From NCBI GenBank assembly GCA_040879985.1, contig JBBDJH010000015.1, positions 1 to 64,000 of the forward strand: 64,000 bases of DNA, read 5' to 3'. This document shows, piece by piece, positions 7,501 through 16,198 of this stretch. The stretch's first letter is position 1. Every line of letters starts with the position of its first letter. This DNA is from VRUE01 sp040879985 (GTDB taxonomy: Bacteria; Actinomycetota; Thermoleophilia; Solirubrobacterales; 70-9). Under the pieces are notes generated by a model. It was not told where the DNA came from. It worked only from the letters and a program-made list of their open reading frames with translations, and made no database searches. The translations under genes and the position numbers were made by a program.

Positions 7501-8738
7501 CCGGTCCGCGGCGGTCGATATTCATGGCCGCGACCCCGGATGGCGCCGCCGTCTTCTTCCTCTCCCGCGAGTCCCTGGTCGACGAGGATGGCGGCGACGG
7601 GGTCTCGTTGTACCGGTACGACGTCGGCGCACCGGCGGGCGAACGTCTCACGCTGATGGCGACTCCGGAGTTCACCCCGTTGTACGTCGTCGATACCGGC
7701 GACGACGGAGAGCGCGTGTATGTGCTCGACGGAGAAGAGAACCTCTGGGTGGGTCACAGCGGCTCCTGGCGGCTGGTCGCCGTCCGGAGCTCGCGCGGCG
7801 AACCTAACCTCGGCCAGCAGGGCACGTTTTCTCAGCGCGGTTACAGGGAAGCCCAGTCGACGCCAGGCGGCCGGCATGTCCTGTTCGGCTCCCGTGCAAA
7901 CCTGACCGGTTATGAACCCGTTCCGGGCGAAGCCGGCACGGGTTCCACGTGTCTCGGCAATATCAATCGCTGCAGCGAGCTATACCTCTACAGTCACGAC
8001 CGTGACGAGCTGGTCTGCGTGTCTTGCGACCCGAGCGACGCCCCCCCAAATGGAGACGCCCGGTTCGGCACGCCGCTGGGCGCTGGCCTAACTCGGAATG
8101 AGGCGGCGATTCTCCACAGCAACACGGCGCTCTCCCGGGACGGGCGCTATGTGTTCTTCACCAGTCCCGACTCGCTGGCGCTCGGCGATACCAACGGCAA
8201 GCTCGATGTTTATGTGTACGACTCGGAACGGGGCGAAGCGATGCTTCTGTCCTCGGGTGAATGCAACTGCGATTCCGTCTTCGTGGACGCCAGCCCCGAC
8301 GGCCGCGATGCCTTCTTCACAACCCGTGAGCAGTTGGTCCGTCAGGACGCCGATCAACTGATCGACATCTACGACGCCCGCGTCAACGGCGGGATCCCGG
8401 CCCAGAACGCGCTGCCATCCGCCGAATGCCAGGGTGACGCCTGCCAGCCGCCGGGGTCGGCGCCGGATCCGGTGACCCCCGCCAGTTCGGGCTTCGTCGG
8501 GGTGGGCAATTCCTCCGCCGCCGGGCAGCGGCGGAAAAATTGCCGCCCGGCCAGCAGGCATGCCCGCCGCTTGGGTTTGCACGCCAAGCGTCTGCGCGCC
8601 ATGGGACGGAAGGCGGCGAGCGAACCCCGCCGTGCTGGGCAGCTGCGGCGGCGGGCGAACAAATTGCGGAGAAAGGGGAAGCGGATGAGCGGCATGGCAA
8701 GGGCCTGTAGGCAGCGCAACCGGAGGGTCGGACGATGA
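4536..8738 (+). CDS. Giant secreted NHL / Fn3 / beta-propeller surface protein
   Basis: 1400 residues. A signal peptide (1-37, ending ASA) is followed by an NHL-like propeller (about 40-365, repeats such as PEAIAVDQANGDVYVI and ARGVAVDPEGNLYIAY). Next come three fibronectin-III-like domains (about 370-460, 468-570, 572-672) and a second module opening PCPNASLRVRSS and CRAYEMVSPVDKNGG that continues as a TolB-like propeller to about 1300. The end is a very basic tail (about 1335-1400). The start ATG is preceded by GGGAGCAACGTG. The last bases overlap the next gene (ATGA). The same second module is a separate gene at 20429. Probably a cell-surface or matrix protein; no enzyme motif is visible. 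Confidence 0.75.
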   Translation: MRGIAKAPAATASTTRLAFACALALCLLAFVAPRASAAIVHPFLFEFGPSGTPSSEFQSPEAIAVDQANGDVYVIDRRNGAEGLGVVARFTSAGVPKEFTAGPDAGKPRLTGFTFEFKRHQVAVAPPGALGGTAGDVYVASEDGVDVFASDGTHLGTIDGSGNLHGHAHFLARGVAVDPEGNLYIAYTGAEGFEAEARIEKYVPSGNPVSDEDFDSEMVGFPNGNDAPCQLAVTATTLYAKRCSGHWARRYETSLFPGAGGSTDVSEDGAEIAGGVFGLAVDPASEDLYLGLRKPGEGGGAPVVQRFDKEGNPLATIELPNGEADHAAGVGVNSTSARIYISYYDLLGGESRVRVYGPGEEIAEPTAAIDPPSSLTFKSAHFSGTVNSGGAKAEQQTSYRFQCAPACPGLQGDRPVPTDGEDHAVSDETTGLEAETEYDVTLIAESSVGKAEDTTSFTTPAKPVAEAPEVSIDPVAEFGATTAHLSGTIDPNGEGELQETAYRFEYTADGVKWIAGKEQGPIEGDGPQPVSEDLEELVPNTAYSVRLRAENVGGSATTAMPHPSFTTLVTPPLVETVSADRRFATSARLNGRISPRNAATTYRFEWGTADCASNPCASVPVGEDGEAGSADAFVSVHASLQGLSPETTYHFRLVAENAGGEAAGESLTFSTRPAPGPCPNASLRVRSSAALPHCRAYEMVSPVDKNGGNIEPHPLRTRAAADGGAVTYASAAGFAGTIGVADIGAEYLSRRDASGWITHPLTPIQETPRAPHAFTGSAYVGAFSDDLDKAVFRGFAPIEGATSANVAGVPNLYRAAGLRSGFPRFELASDAESPVPPVAWESAPHINLADTSADLGHIAFDSTDKLTGDAGDSLNAYMFADGVVRLVGILPDAACASPPCPAPQSVSGAGALTDGGAWGDGTYTQQANVVSDDGTRAFFTAADSLVPWRDVVGAGSRAALGFAGSIYMREAGERTVQIDASERSTPDPAGPRRSIFMAATPDGAAVFFLSRESLVDEDGGDGVSLYRYDVGAPAGERLTLMATPEFTPLYVVDTGDDGERVYVLDGEENLWVGHSGSWRLVAVRSSRGEPNLGQQGTFSQRGYREAQSTPGGRHVLFGSRANLTGYEPVPGEAGTGSTCLGNINRCSELYLYSHDRDELVCVSCDPSDAPPNGDARFGTPLGAGLTRNEAAILHSNTALSRDGRYVFFTSPDSLALGDTNGKLDVYVYDSERGEAMLLSSGECNCDSVFVDASPDGRDAFFTTREQLVRQDADQLIDIYDARVNGGIPAQNALPSAECQGDACQPPGSAPDPVTPASSGFVGVGNSSAAGQRRKNCRPASRHARRLGLHAKRLRAMGRKAASEPRRAGQLRRRANKLRRKGKRMSGMARACRQRNRRVGR

Positions 8739-11657
8739 GCTGCCGTACCCTGGCAACGCTCGGCGCTGCGGTGGTGGCCCTGGCAACGCTCGGCGCGGCT
8801 CCGGCCTCGGCCGCCTTTGGCATCAAGGCCTTCGATGTGCAGATAGCCGCCGATCCGCCCGCCGACCCTAAGTCGACGACTACCTATGCCGAGGGCGGTA
8901 ACTACTCGCAGGCTGCCGGGCACCCCTACGCGGTGGTCACGCACGTCGCGTGGAATAGTCATCCCGACCCAATCGAAGACCCGAACTTTAACGGCCTGCT
9001 GGTGCCCGAGGGCGACGTCAGGGACACCCAGGTCGACCTGCCGCCCGGAATGGTAGGCAATCCCACCGCCGTCGAGGGCTGCACCGCCGCGCAGCTGTTC
9101 GGGCTCGATCCGATCGGATCGACCGAATGCCCGACCGGATCGCAGGTGGGAGTCGTCCACATCGATGTCAATTTCAGCGCGATTCCGGAGTGGCGGTCCA
9201 CTTTCACCTATCCGCTCTTCAACATCGAGGCACCCAGCGGGCTGCCGGCGCGCTTCGGCTTCAAGGTCTACAACACCCCCGTCCTCTTCGACGCCGCGCT
9301 GCGACAGGACGGTAGCTACGGGATCACCGTCGGCCCGCGCAACGCCCCGCAGGCGCTGCGCATCTACGGCTCCGAGATCACCTTCTGGGGCAATCCGTCC
9401 GATCCTCGTCACGACGTACAGCGCTGCAACTACGGGTTTCTCGGTTGGGTGCCTGGCACGGCGACATCCTCAGCTTGCCCCGGCGAGCCGGGCGAGGTAG
9501 ACGGCCCCCATGCCGGCGGCTCGTCGACCCCCCTGCTCACCATGCCCACCTCCTGCACCCCCGAAGGCGTGGGGCAGCCCTGGACGATCCGCACCGACTC
9601 CTGGCAGGATCCGGGGAACTTCGACACCCGCACGATCCGTAGCCACCTGCCCCCCTACGCCCCTTCCGGAGGCCCGGGTCCCCAGGAAGGCACCGGGGAC
9701 TGCCACAGGGTTCCCTTCGCCCCGAGCTTCTCCGCCCTGCCCACGACCAGGGATGGCGCCTCCTCCTCGGGGTTGGACATCGGCCTCTCCTTCCCCCAGC
9801 ACGGGCTGCTCAACCCCGACGGCCTGGCCCAGTCGCATCTGAATAAGGCCGTGGTCACCCTGCCCGAGGGGATGACGGTCAACCCCTCCCAGGCCGAGGG
9901 CCTGGAGGTCTGCTCTCCGGCCCAGTACGACTCCGCCTCGCTGACGAGCTACGGCTGCCCCTCCGAGTCGAAGATCGGCACGGTCGAGGTGAAGACGCCT
10001 TTGCTCGAGGAGACGATCCCCGGCAACGTCTACATCGCCGAGCCAAACGACAACCCCTTCGACTCGCTCCTCGCCCTCTACATAGTCCTGCGCGAACCGC
10101 ACAGGGGCATCCTCGTGCAGCTGCCGGGCGAGGTCGAGCCAGACCTGGAGAGCGGCCAGATCCGCGCCATCTTCGACGAACTCCCGCAGTTGCCCTTCGA
10201 GAGCTTCGCCTTCCGCTTCCGCGAGGGCCAGCGCGCCCCGCTGATCACCCCGTCTCGCTGCGGGACCTATGAGACCGAGGCGCTCTTCTACCCCTGGGCC
10301 CGCCCGGACGACCCGGTGCCCACCAGCTCCACCTTCGAGGTCACATCGGGACCGGGCGGGGCCCCCTGCCCGCAGGGCAATGTCCCGCCCTTCGACCCGG
10401 GCTTCTCGGCCGGCACGCTCAGCAACAACGCCGGCTCGCACTCGCCCTTCCTGATGCGGATCACGCGTGAGGACGGCGAGCAGGACCTGACCAAGTTCAA
10501 CGCCACCCTGCCCCCCGGGGTGACGGCGAAGCTCGCCGGGGTGGCCAAATGCCCCGACGAAGCCCTGGCCTTCGCCAAGACCAAGACGGGCAGATACGAG
10601 CAGCGGTTCCCCTCCTGCCCCACCGAGGCCCAGATCGGCTCGGTGCTGACCGGCGCGGGAGTCGGCTCCACCCTGGTCCACGTCCCCGGCAAGGTCTACC
10701 TGGCCGGCCCCTTCAACGGCGCCCCCTTGAGCGTCGCCGCGATCGTCCCCGCGGTGGCCGGCCCCTTCGACGTCGGTACGGTGGTGGTGCGCCAGGCGCT
10801 GACGCTCGACCCGAGGACCGCGGAGGTCAAGGTCGATGGCGAGCGCTCCGATCCGATCCCCCACATCCTCGCCGGCATCCCGTTGTCGGTCAGGGACATC
10901 AGGGTGAGCGTCGACCGCCCGGGCTTCACCCTGAACCCGACCTCCTGCGATCCCTCGCAGGTCGGCGCCACCCTGTTCGGCTCCTACCTGGACCTCTTGA
11001 GCCCCGCCGACGACCGCCCGGTCTCCGCCGCAGAGCGCTTCCAGGCGGGGCGCCTACCCCGGCCTGCGAGCCGTGCTCACCCCCCGCCCGGGCGACGCCA
11101 ACCTCTCAAGGGCAGCGGTGGTCTTGCCCAGAAGCGCCTTCCTCGAACAGGCCCACATCCGCACGATCTGCACCAGGGTGCAATACGCGGCGGGCGCAGG
11201 ACATGGAGCGGGCTGCCCCAAGGGCTCGATCTACGGCTACGCCAGGGCCTGGAGCCCCCTGCTCGACACGCCGCTGCAGGGTCCGGTCTTCCTGCGCTCC
11301 TCAAACCACAACCTGCCCGACATGGTGCTGGCGCTCAGGGGCCTGGTCGACATCGAAGCGGTGGGGAGGATCGACTCCGTGCCCCTGGGCGGCGGGGCCT
11401 TCGGCATCCGCTCGATCTTCAACGCGATCCCGGACGCCCCGATCTCCCGCGTGGTCTTGAACATGCAGGGGGGCAAGAAGGGCCTGATCGTCAACAGCCG
11501 CAGCCTCTGCGCCGGCAAGGGCCAGCGCGCCCGCGTGAGCTTCAGGGGACAAAACGGCGCCACGCACAGCTTCCGGCCCAAGGTCGGCGCCTCATGTCGC
11601 AAGGCCAGGGCAAAGCGTCTGGCCAAGCGGCGCCATCTCAACCACAAGCAGCGCTAA
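8735..11657 (+). pseudogene. Secreted three-repeat 'LPxG...CPxxSxIG' protein, frameshifted
   Basis: A signal peptide (1-27) and three related modules follow the pattern LPxGhxxN...C...CPxxSxIG then GNVYIA/GKVYLA (near residues 105-140, 375-430, 590-650). The paralogue at 22510 has the same layout. Near 11050 the frame breaks after ERFQAG: the downstream part, GAYPGLRAVL through GCPKGSIYG to the basic tail, continues in another frame up to 11657. Compared with the paralogue, about 21 residues (Gly-Cys... to ...Gly-Arg) are missing at the break, so a short out-of-frame deletion between GGCG-like sequences is likely. Read on in the first frame, translation ends at 11695. It is either a true pseudogene or an assembly error. 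ATGA coupling to the upstream gene is intact. Confidence 0.75.
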
Positions 11658-11678
11658 CCCCAACAGGGAGGGAAACAG

Positions 11679-12482
11679 ATGTTCTCATCGCTTAGAAACC
11701 GCCATGGTGCCGCCTTGCCGGTGGCCGTCGTGGCGCTGATCGTCGCCGTCGCCTTCGCCGGCATCCCGGCGATCGCCGCCCCGGTGGCAAGCACCTCGGC
11801 AAACGTCGCCAAGCAGATCCGCAAGGCGCTTCGACTGGGAGTCGTCGCCAACAAGCGCTCGGTCAACGCGATCAAGATCGCCCGCAACGCGGCGCAGCAG
11901 GGCGGGATGCAGGGACCCGCCGGGCCTGTGGGCGCGGTCGGGCCGAAGGGCGCTGACGGCGCTCAGGGACAAGACGGGGCCGCCGGTCCCGAAGGGCCGG
12001 CGGGGCCACAGGGCCTGCAAGGCGAACAGGGCCCTGCGGGTGAAGACGGCGCTACCGGACCGGAAGGGCCTGCGGGCGCCGACGGCGCAACCGGGCCCGA
12101 AGGGCCGGAAGGCTCTCCCTGGACTGCAGGTGGGACGCTGCCGAGCGGGGAGACGTTGACGGGGATGTTCGGCTACGCCGCCACCCCCGGGTTCGGCGGG
12201 GTCATCTCCGTCACGACGATTTCGTTCCCGATCCCGCTCGCGGCGCCGCCCGCCGAAGCTCATTTCGTCACCAAAGAAGAAATCGCCGAAGAAGAAGCAC
12301 CGGCCGCCTGTCCCGGGAACGTCGCCGATCCGAAAGCGGCAGCCGGCAGTCTCTGTCTATACGAAGAGGAATTCATAGAAATGGACGAACCGAACGTGAA
12401 CCCCACCAAGGTGGGAGCGCTGCTCAACTGGATCAACGAAGACGGTGTAGCGAGCGGCAGCTTCGCCGTGACCGCTCCGTAG
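11679..12482 (+). CDS. Secreted collagen-like (Gly-X-Y) protein
   Basis: 267 residues: an N-terminal hydrophobic segment (about 11-35), a helical stretch rich in Lys/Ala (40-72), then about 23 uninterrupted Gly-X-Y triplets (76-145; QGPAGP, GPEGPA, GEDGAT types). The C-terminal domain (about 150-267) has two Cys (CPGNVADP and SLCLYEEEF) and many acidic residues. Start ATG has a good GGGAGGG site 6-10 bases upstream. The triplets suggest a triple-helical stalk carrying the C-terminal head on the surface. It follows the frameshifted gene by about 20 bp and precedes a strong terminator, so it is the last gene of locus 1. Bacterial collagen-like proteins are known adhesins or structural proteins; the role here is unknown. 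Confidence 0.8.
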   Translation: MFSSLRNRHGAALPVAVVALIVAVAFAGIPAIAAPVASTSANVAKQIRKALRLGVVANKRSVNAIKIARNAAQQGGMQGPAGPVGAVGPKGADGAQGQDGAAGPEGPAGPQGLQGEQGPAGEDGATGPEGPAGADGATGPEGPEGSPWTAGGTLPSGETLTGMFGYAATPGFGGVISVTTISFPIPLAAPPAEAHFVTKEEIAEEEAPAACPGNVADPKAAAGSLCLYEEEFIEMDEPNVNPTKVGALLNWINEDGVASGSFAVTAP

Positions 12483-12496
12483 CACGCTGTTGCGCC

Positions 12497-12533
12497 GGGC
12501 ATCGCGTGCCTCGCCACCAGGCACGCGATGCCC
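12497..12533 (+). terminator. Strong hairpin ending surface locus 1
   Basis: A perfect 15-bp stem (GGGCATCGCGTGCCT with its complement) and 7-nt loop start 14 bp after the collagen-like gene's stop and are followed by GCCTTGTCTT. Confidence 0.75.
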
Positions 12534-12576
12534 GCCTTGTCTTGCGCACAAAACTCGGCGAGGAGGAAAGGTCGTA

Positions 12577-13914
12577 TTGAGCGGCTCGGGGCGGGAGCGG
12601 CTGCTCCGGTCGATGATCGAAGCGGCCGCCGGCGACGGATACGCGGCAGCCACGGTGGGTCGCGTAGTGCAGCGGGCGGGAGTGTCCCGCGCGACCTTCT
12701 ACCAGCACTTCGGCGACCGCGAGGACTGCTTCCATGCCGCCTACGACGAGGTTGCCGCGGCCGTTGTCGCCGTGTTCGAGCGCTCGCTGCGGGCGCCACT
12801 CGCCGGCGACGGACAGCCCAGGCATCTGCTTGCCGCGGTCCTCGCCGCGATCGAGGCCGACCCTGCCGGCGCGTCCCTGTTCATGCTTGAGGCGCGCGGC
12901 GCCCTGGCCACAATCGATCGGCGGCATGCGATGCAGGACAAGCTCGACGGCTTGGTCGCAGCAGCGCTGGAACAGCGGCTCGCCGAAGGCCTGTCACCGC
13001 TGCGAGTGCCGAGCAGGGCATTGCTTGGTGGAGTCGAGAACGTGCTCGCCGTGCGCCTCCACAACGGCGACTCCGCGCGGATCTGCGCCCTGCTCTTCGA
13101 TCTGCTCGCCTGGATCGACTCCTATTCCGCCGATGATCTCCCCGACGTTGAGCCCGAGCTGCGCGCGCTGGGCGGCGAGCTCGGCACGGCTCGCCGGGCA
13201 CCGTCCCACCGTCCCCGCCCGCTTCCGCGCGGCCGCTCGGCACTGTCCGCTGACGAGGCGAGCGCCGACCGGCATGAGCGGATCATCGGCGCCATGGCTC
13301 GCCTCAGCCGCGAGCGCGGTTACGCGGCGACGACGGTGGCCGACCTCACAGCGGCCGCCCGCGTCAGCCGCGGAGCCTTCTACCGGTCGTTCAGCGGCAA
13401 GCATGAAGTGTTCCTCGCTGCGCAGACAATCGGGCTGCAGCGCGCAATCTCACTGGCGGCAGAGGCCTTCTTCGGTGCCGAAGATTGGCCCGATCGGGTC
13501 TGGCGTGGCTTGGAGGCGATGCTCTCCTACGTGGCCTCGCGCCCCGATCTGGCTTGGGTCGATGTGGTCGAGAGCTATGCCGTGGGCAGGGCGGCGGTCG
13601 CGCGCTCGATCGAGAATCGCCAGGCCTTCAGTCTCTTTCTAGAGCAGGGGTACGCCCACCGGTCGGAGGCGCAGCGATTGCCGCGCCTATGCTCGGAGGC
13701 GATCGGCGGCGCGATCCAGGAGTTGATGCGGGTCGAGATCCTCGCCGGCCGAACTGAGGAGATCCTGGCGATCCTGCCGCAGGCGGTCTACGTCACGCTC
13801 GCCCCCTTCGTCGGTCCCGCCGAAGCTCGCTGCTTCGTAGCGGGCAAGGTGCGCGAGCGGGCCGGCTGCCCGGTGCGGCCGGACCGCCGGCGCCTCAGTC
13901 CGGACTTGGGATGA
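12577..13914 (+). CDS. Tandem-domain TetR regulator
   Basis: About 445 residues with two complete TetR units in one chain. Unit 1: helix-turn-helix at about 25-55 (AATVGRVVQRAGVSRATFYQ) plus a helical ligand domain. Unit 2: helix-turn-helix near 265-295 (ATTVADLTAAARVSRGAFYR) plus a second ligand domain ending APFVGPAEARCF. TTG at 12577, ten bases after AGGAGG, is the best start; the longer frame runs back into the terminator. A fused pair could act as a pseudo-dimer. It lies next to locus 1 and overlaps the convergent PadR gene by 20 bp. The regulated target is unknown. Confidence 0.8.
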   Translation: MSGSGRERLLRSMIEAAAGDGYAAATVGRVVQRAGVSRATFYQHFGDREDCFHAAYDEVAAAVVAVFERSLRAPLAGDGQPRHLLAAVLAAIEADPAGASLFMLEARGALATIDRRHAMQDKLDGLVAAALEQRLAEGLSPLRVPSRALLGGVENVLAVRLHNGDSARICALLFDLLAWIDSYSADDLPDVEPELRALGGELGTARRAPSHRPRPLPRGRSALSADEASADRHERIIGAMARLSRERGYAATTVADLTAAARVSRGAFYRSFSGKHEVFLAAQTIGLQRAISLAAEAFFGAEDWPDRVWRGLEAMLSYVASRPDLAWVDVVESYAVGRAAVARSIENRQAFSLFLEQGYAHRSEAQRLPRLCSEAIGGAIQELMRVEILAGRTEEILAILPQAVYVTLAPFVGPAEARCFVAGKVRERAGCPVRPDRRRLSPDLG

Positions 13915-14503
13915 GCCTGGTTGGCACAGCGCCGTCGAGCGGGCCGGAGGCCAGCGCCTCGAGCGCTTGACGGACGTGAGTCAGCCAGTCGAGCTCCCCG
14001 TCGAGCCGTCGTATCGCTCGGAGGGCGATGAGCGCCGACATCGCGTCCTCCCAGCGCCGTTCGCCCGCGGGAGGCGCCGCCTCGATTGCCTGCGAGCGGA
14101 CAGAACGGGCGATCTGCTCGGCTTGTCCGGTGGCATCGAGCAGGACGCTCAGGTCGCCGCGCCGCGCGGCCGCGATCCTCAGCGCCAGGTTCCCGCGGAT
14201 CGGCTCGGCCTGGAGCGAAGGCTGTGCCAGCCACCCCTCGAACGCGTCCCGGCCGGACTCCGTCGCTTCGTAGACCACTCGGCGCGCTCGGCGGCGCCCT
14301 GCGCTCCCGAACGGCATCCCTGCGTCCGTGACGTCGGTGACGTAGCCGTCGGCCTCTAGCTGGTCCAGCGCCGCGTACACGGTGCTGGGACTGAGCTGCC
14401 AGGCCGGTCCCAGTCTCACGGCGAGCCGCTGCACCAACTCGTAGCCGTAGCCTCTTCGCTCCACCAGCAGACCTAGAACCGCACCTTTCAACGCCACGCT
14501 CAT
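13895..14503 (-). CDS. PadR-family transcriptional regulator
   Basis: 202 residues. The N-terminal winged helix has the PadR pattern LGLLVERRGYGYELVQRL then LSPSTVYAALDQLEADGYVT (about 10-65), followed by a long helical C-terminal domain (about 100-200). PadR proteins repress efflux or stress genes and respond to small ligands. ATG 14503 has a CCGGAG site just upstream. It ends inside the 3' end of the convergent tandem TetR gene. No target gene is adjacent in the same direction. Confidence 0.82.
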   Translation of the reverse strand: MSVALKGAVLGLLVERRGYGYELVQRLAVRLGPAWQLSPSTVYAALDQLEADGYVTDVTDAGMPFGSAGRRRARRVVYEATESGRDAFEGWLAQPSLQAEPIRGNLALRIAAARRGDLSVLLDATGQAEQIARSVRSQAIEAAPPAGERRWEDAMSALIALRAIRRLDGELDWLTHVRQALEALASGPLDGAVPTRLIPSPD

Positions 14504-14600
14504 CTCCGGCACTCGTCGGAAGCTCTGGATTCCCGAACCGTATATGCGGAATGCAGCCAAGATCGTCTGAATCCGGCTATCTGAACACGACCGGTTTCGA

Positions 14601-14632
14601 TGCCCCCTCGGCGACCGGGCGCCGAGGGGGCA
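14601..14632 (-). terminator. Hairpin terminator after small secreted protein gene
   Basis: A perfect 13-bp stem (14601-14613 with 14620-14632), 6-nt loop, lies 20 bp beyond the stop of the minus-strand gene at 14653. There is no long T-run, common in high-GC Actinobacteria. Confidence 0.6.
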
Positions 14633-14652
14633 CGGGGGATCGGCCGCTGTCC

Positions 14653-15234
14653 CTAGGGAACGGTCAGATCCCCGCCGGAGAGGGTGGTGAAGTAGACAGT
14701 TCCGGTCGCGGTGACCGGCTCCAGGTAGTAGTTGACGCCGATCACGTCTTCGTCGAACGTGATGTGCGAGGGCGTACCTTCGGTGGCGTTGACCCACGTG
14801 ACAACGATGGGATCGGTGGGGCCCCAACTCGAGCTGAACGGGCTTTCGTGCCAGTTGTAGATCGTTTCCTGAAATTCAACCGAAAACTCGCTGCTTCCTT
14901 CTTCCTGCCAGATGTTTCCTTCCGGTCTCCAGCGGAGATTCGGGTTGCCTTCGCCGCAGTCGGCGAGGACGGCGTACTGCCAGCCGGCGAGCGCCGTGGT
15001 GATCGAGAACCGCCAATCCGTCACATTGTCTTCGACGGTGCCGTTCTGCAGGGTCTCCGGAATCGTGCACGTCTTGGCGTTTTCGCCGTTCTCCTTGACG
15101 GTGATCGTGCCGCTCATCTTCACACCGTCTTCGGTCGTGTTCCAGGCGAACGCCGGCCCGGCGCTGAGCGCCAGGAAGGCCACCGCCGTCAGCGAGGCCA
15201 GCAGGCCGGTGCGAGCGTATTTCAGGCTCTTCAA
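14653..15234 (-). CDS. Small secreted beta-rich protein, unknown
   Basis: About 193 residues. TTG 15234 is preferred because AAAGGAG lies 8 bases upstream, giving MKSLKYARTG and a clear signal peptide (cut near GPAFA-W, residue 30). The mature part is rich in Thr, Asn, Trp and acidic residues, with Cys near 55 and 95 that could form a disulfide, and reads like a beta-sandwich (GTITVKENGENAKTCTIPET). I do not recognise the family. It is a single gene with its own terminator, between two regulator genes of the surface loci. Confidence 0.65.
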   Translation of the reverse strand: MKSLKYARTGLLASLTAVAFLALSAGPAFAWNTTEDGVKMSGTITVKENGENAKTCTIPETLQNGTVEDNVTDWRFSITTALAGWQYAVLADCGEGNPNLRWRPEGNIWQEEGSSEFSVEFQETIYNWHESPFSSSWGPTDPIVVTWVNATEGTPSHITFDEDVIGVNYYLEPVTATGTVYFTTLSGGDLTVP

Positions 15235-15577
15235 GGGAAATTCTCCTTTGGTTGGGAACAAAGGCCAAACGTAAGCCGGTGCGGCCACCGGCCGCTACTC
15301 GGCTCGGACTATTTGGCCCAGAACTTTCAGACAACGGCAAGCGCGAGTTCACCCGCCCGATCGTCCGCTCGACCGGCTGCAAGAAGCGGCGCAGGGCAAA
15401 GCGCAGCGCCCACCGTTCCAAGGTCGGAGCGCTGGCGCGGGGCAGCGCAGCACAAGCTGAGCTGGACGGACCGGCCGCAGCGTCTGCGCCCGCGCCCACT
15501 GGTCATTTCGCACCAGCATCCTGTGCTCAAGTGACCAGTGGCGCGGCTTCCCGCTCCTCGGGCGGGCGGAAACCGGG
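15235..15577. other. Intergenic region with possible surface-protein tail relic
   Basis: No credible gene is seen. One frame around 15330-15420 reads REFTRPIVRSTGCKKRRR, like the Cys-plus-basic C-terminal tails of the large secreted proteins, so it may be a relic. A promoter for the TTG-initiated gene at 15234 must also lie here; no clear -35/-10 was found. Confidence 0.3.
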
Positions 15578-15653
15578 GTCAGCGCCTCCGCCCGTCCCCG
15601 TTGGCGACCTCGCAGGCCTGCTCGGGGCCGAGGAAGGGGCAGAGGACGACGTA
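15578..15653 (-). pseudogene. Duplicated 3' end of tandem TetR gene
   Basis: 76 bp match 16891-16966 at 74 positions. They encode the last 25 or so codons of the tandem TetR at 16892 (YVVLCPFLGPEQACEVANGD), including its stop. Nothing else of that gene is present. It is a recent duplication or a recombination scar. Confidence 0.75.
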
Positions 15654-15888
15654 CAGGACGCTGGGGGGCGCACAGACGCCGCATTTAGGTAATCATGCGG
15701 TCCCATGGAAAATCTTTCTTGGTTCCGTCCGCTCCTGCAACGATCATCGCAGGCATGCTACGCAAGCCCGCTTGCAGGCTCTCCTCGGCGGTCCCTCGAC
15801 CCCTCGGCGGCTCTTCCGCCGGCGTTTCTTCCCCACTAGCATGTGCTGCGGACTCCTCGCACCTTCGAGATTTGCTGTTTCTTCTCCC

Positions 15889-16173
15889 ATGACCTCCTCG
15901 CGCAACACCTACTATCACCGCTGGGCATCTCGCAGGCTCGGTGTTCCGGACGAGCAGCTCTCGCTCGCCGAGCTGGAGCGCCTGCCAACGCTGGTCGACC
16001 TCCCTGACGGTCCAGGCTCGGAGATGGGCGGCGAGACGCAGTCTGTCCTCGACGTCTACACCGAGAGCGAACTCCTCGAGCTGGCCGACCTCGGTGATCG
16101 CTTGATCGATCAGCTCCCCTCCCTTCCCGCGGGCTACCGCCCGGCGGACTCGACCCCGCGCACTCGCTGCTAG
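15889..16173 (+). CDS. Small acidic protein, unknown
   Basis: 94 residues from ATG 15889: MTSSRNTYYHRWASRRLGV, then an acidic helical part (SELLELADLGDRLIDQL, about 60-80) and a Pro-rich end. The upstream frame continues open but has atypical content. Base composition is a little lower in GC than the neighbours. It is followed after 25 bp by the membrane-anchored coiled-coil gene, so the two look like one operon. I do not recognise either family. Confidence 0.45.
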   Translation: MTSSRNTYYHRWASRRLGVPDEQLSLAELERLPTLVDLPDGPGSEMGGETQSVLDVYTESELLELADLGDRLIDQLPSLPAGYRPADSTPRTRC

Positions 16174-16198
16174 GCCGGCGGCGCTGACCAAGGAACCG

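Noticed and set aside
11073..11657. A separate gene after the large secreted protein
   Set aside because: It aligns with the C-terminal part of the paralogue at 22510, so it is the shifted end of the preceding gene, not a new one.
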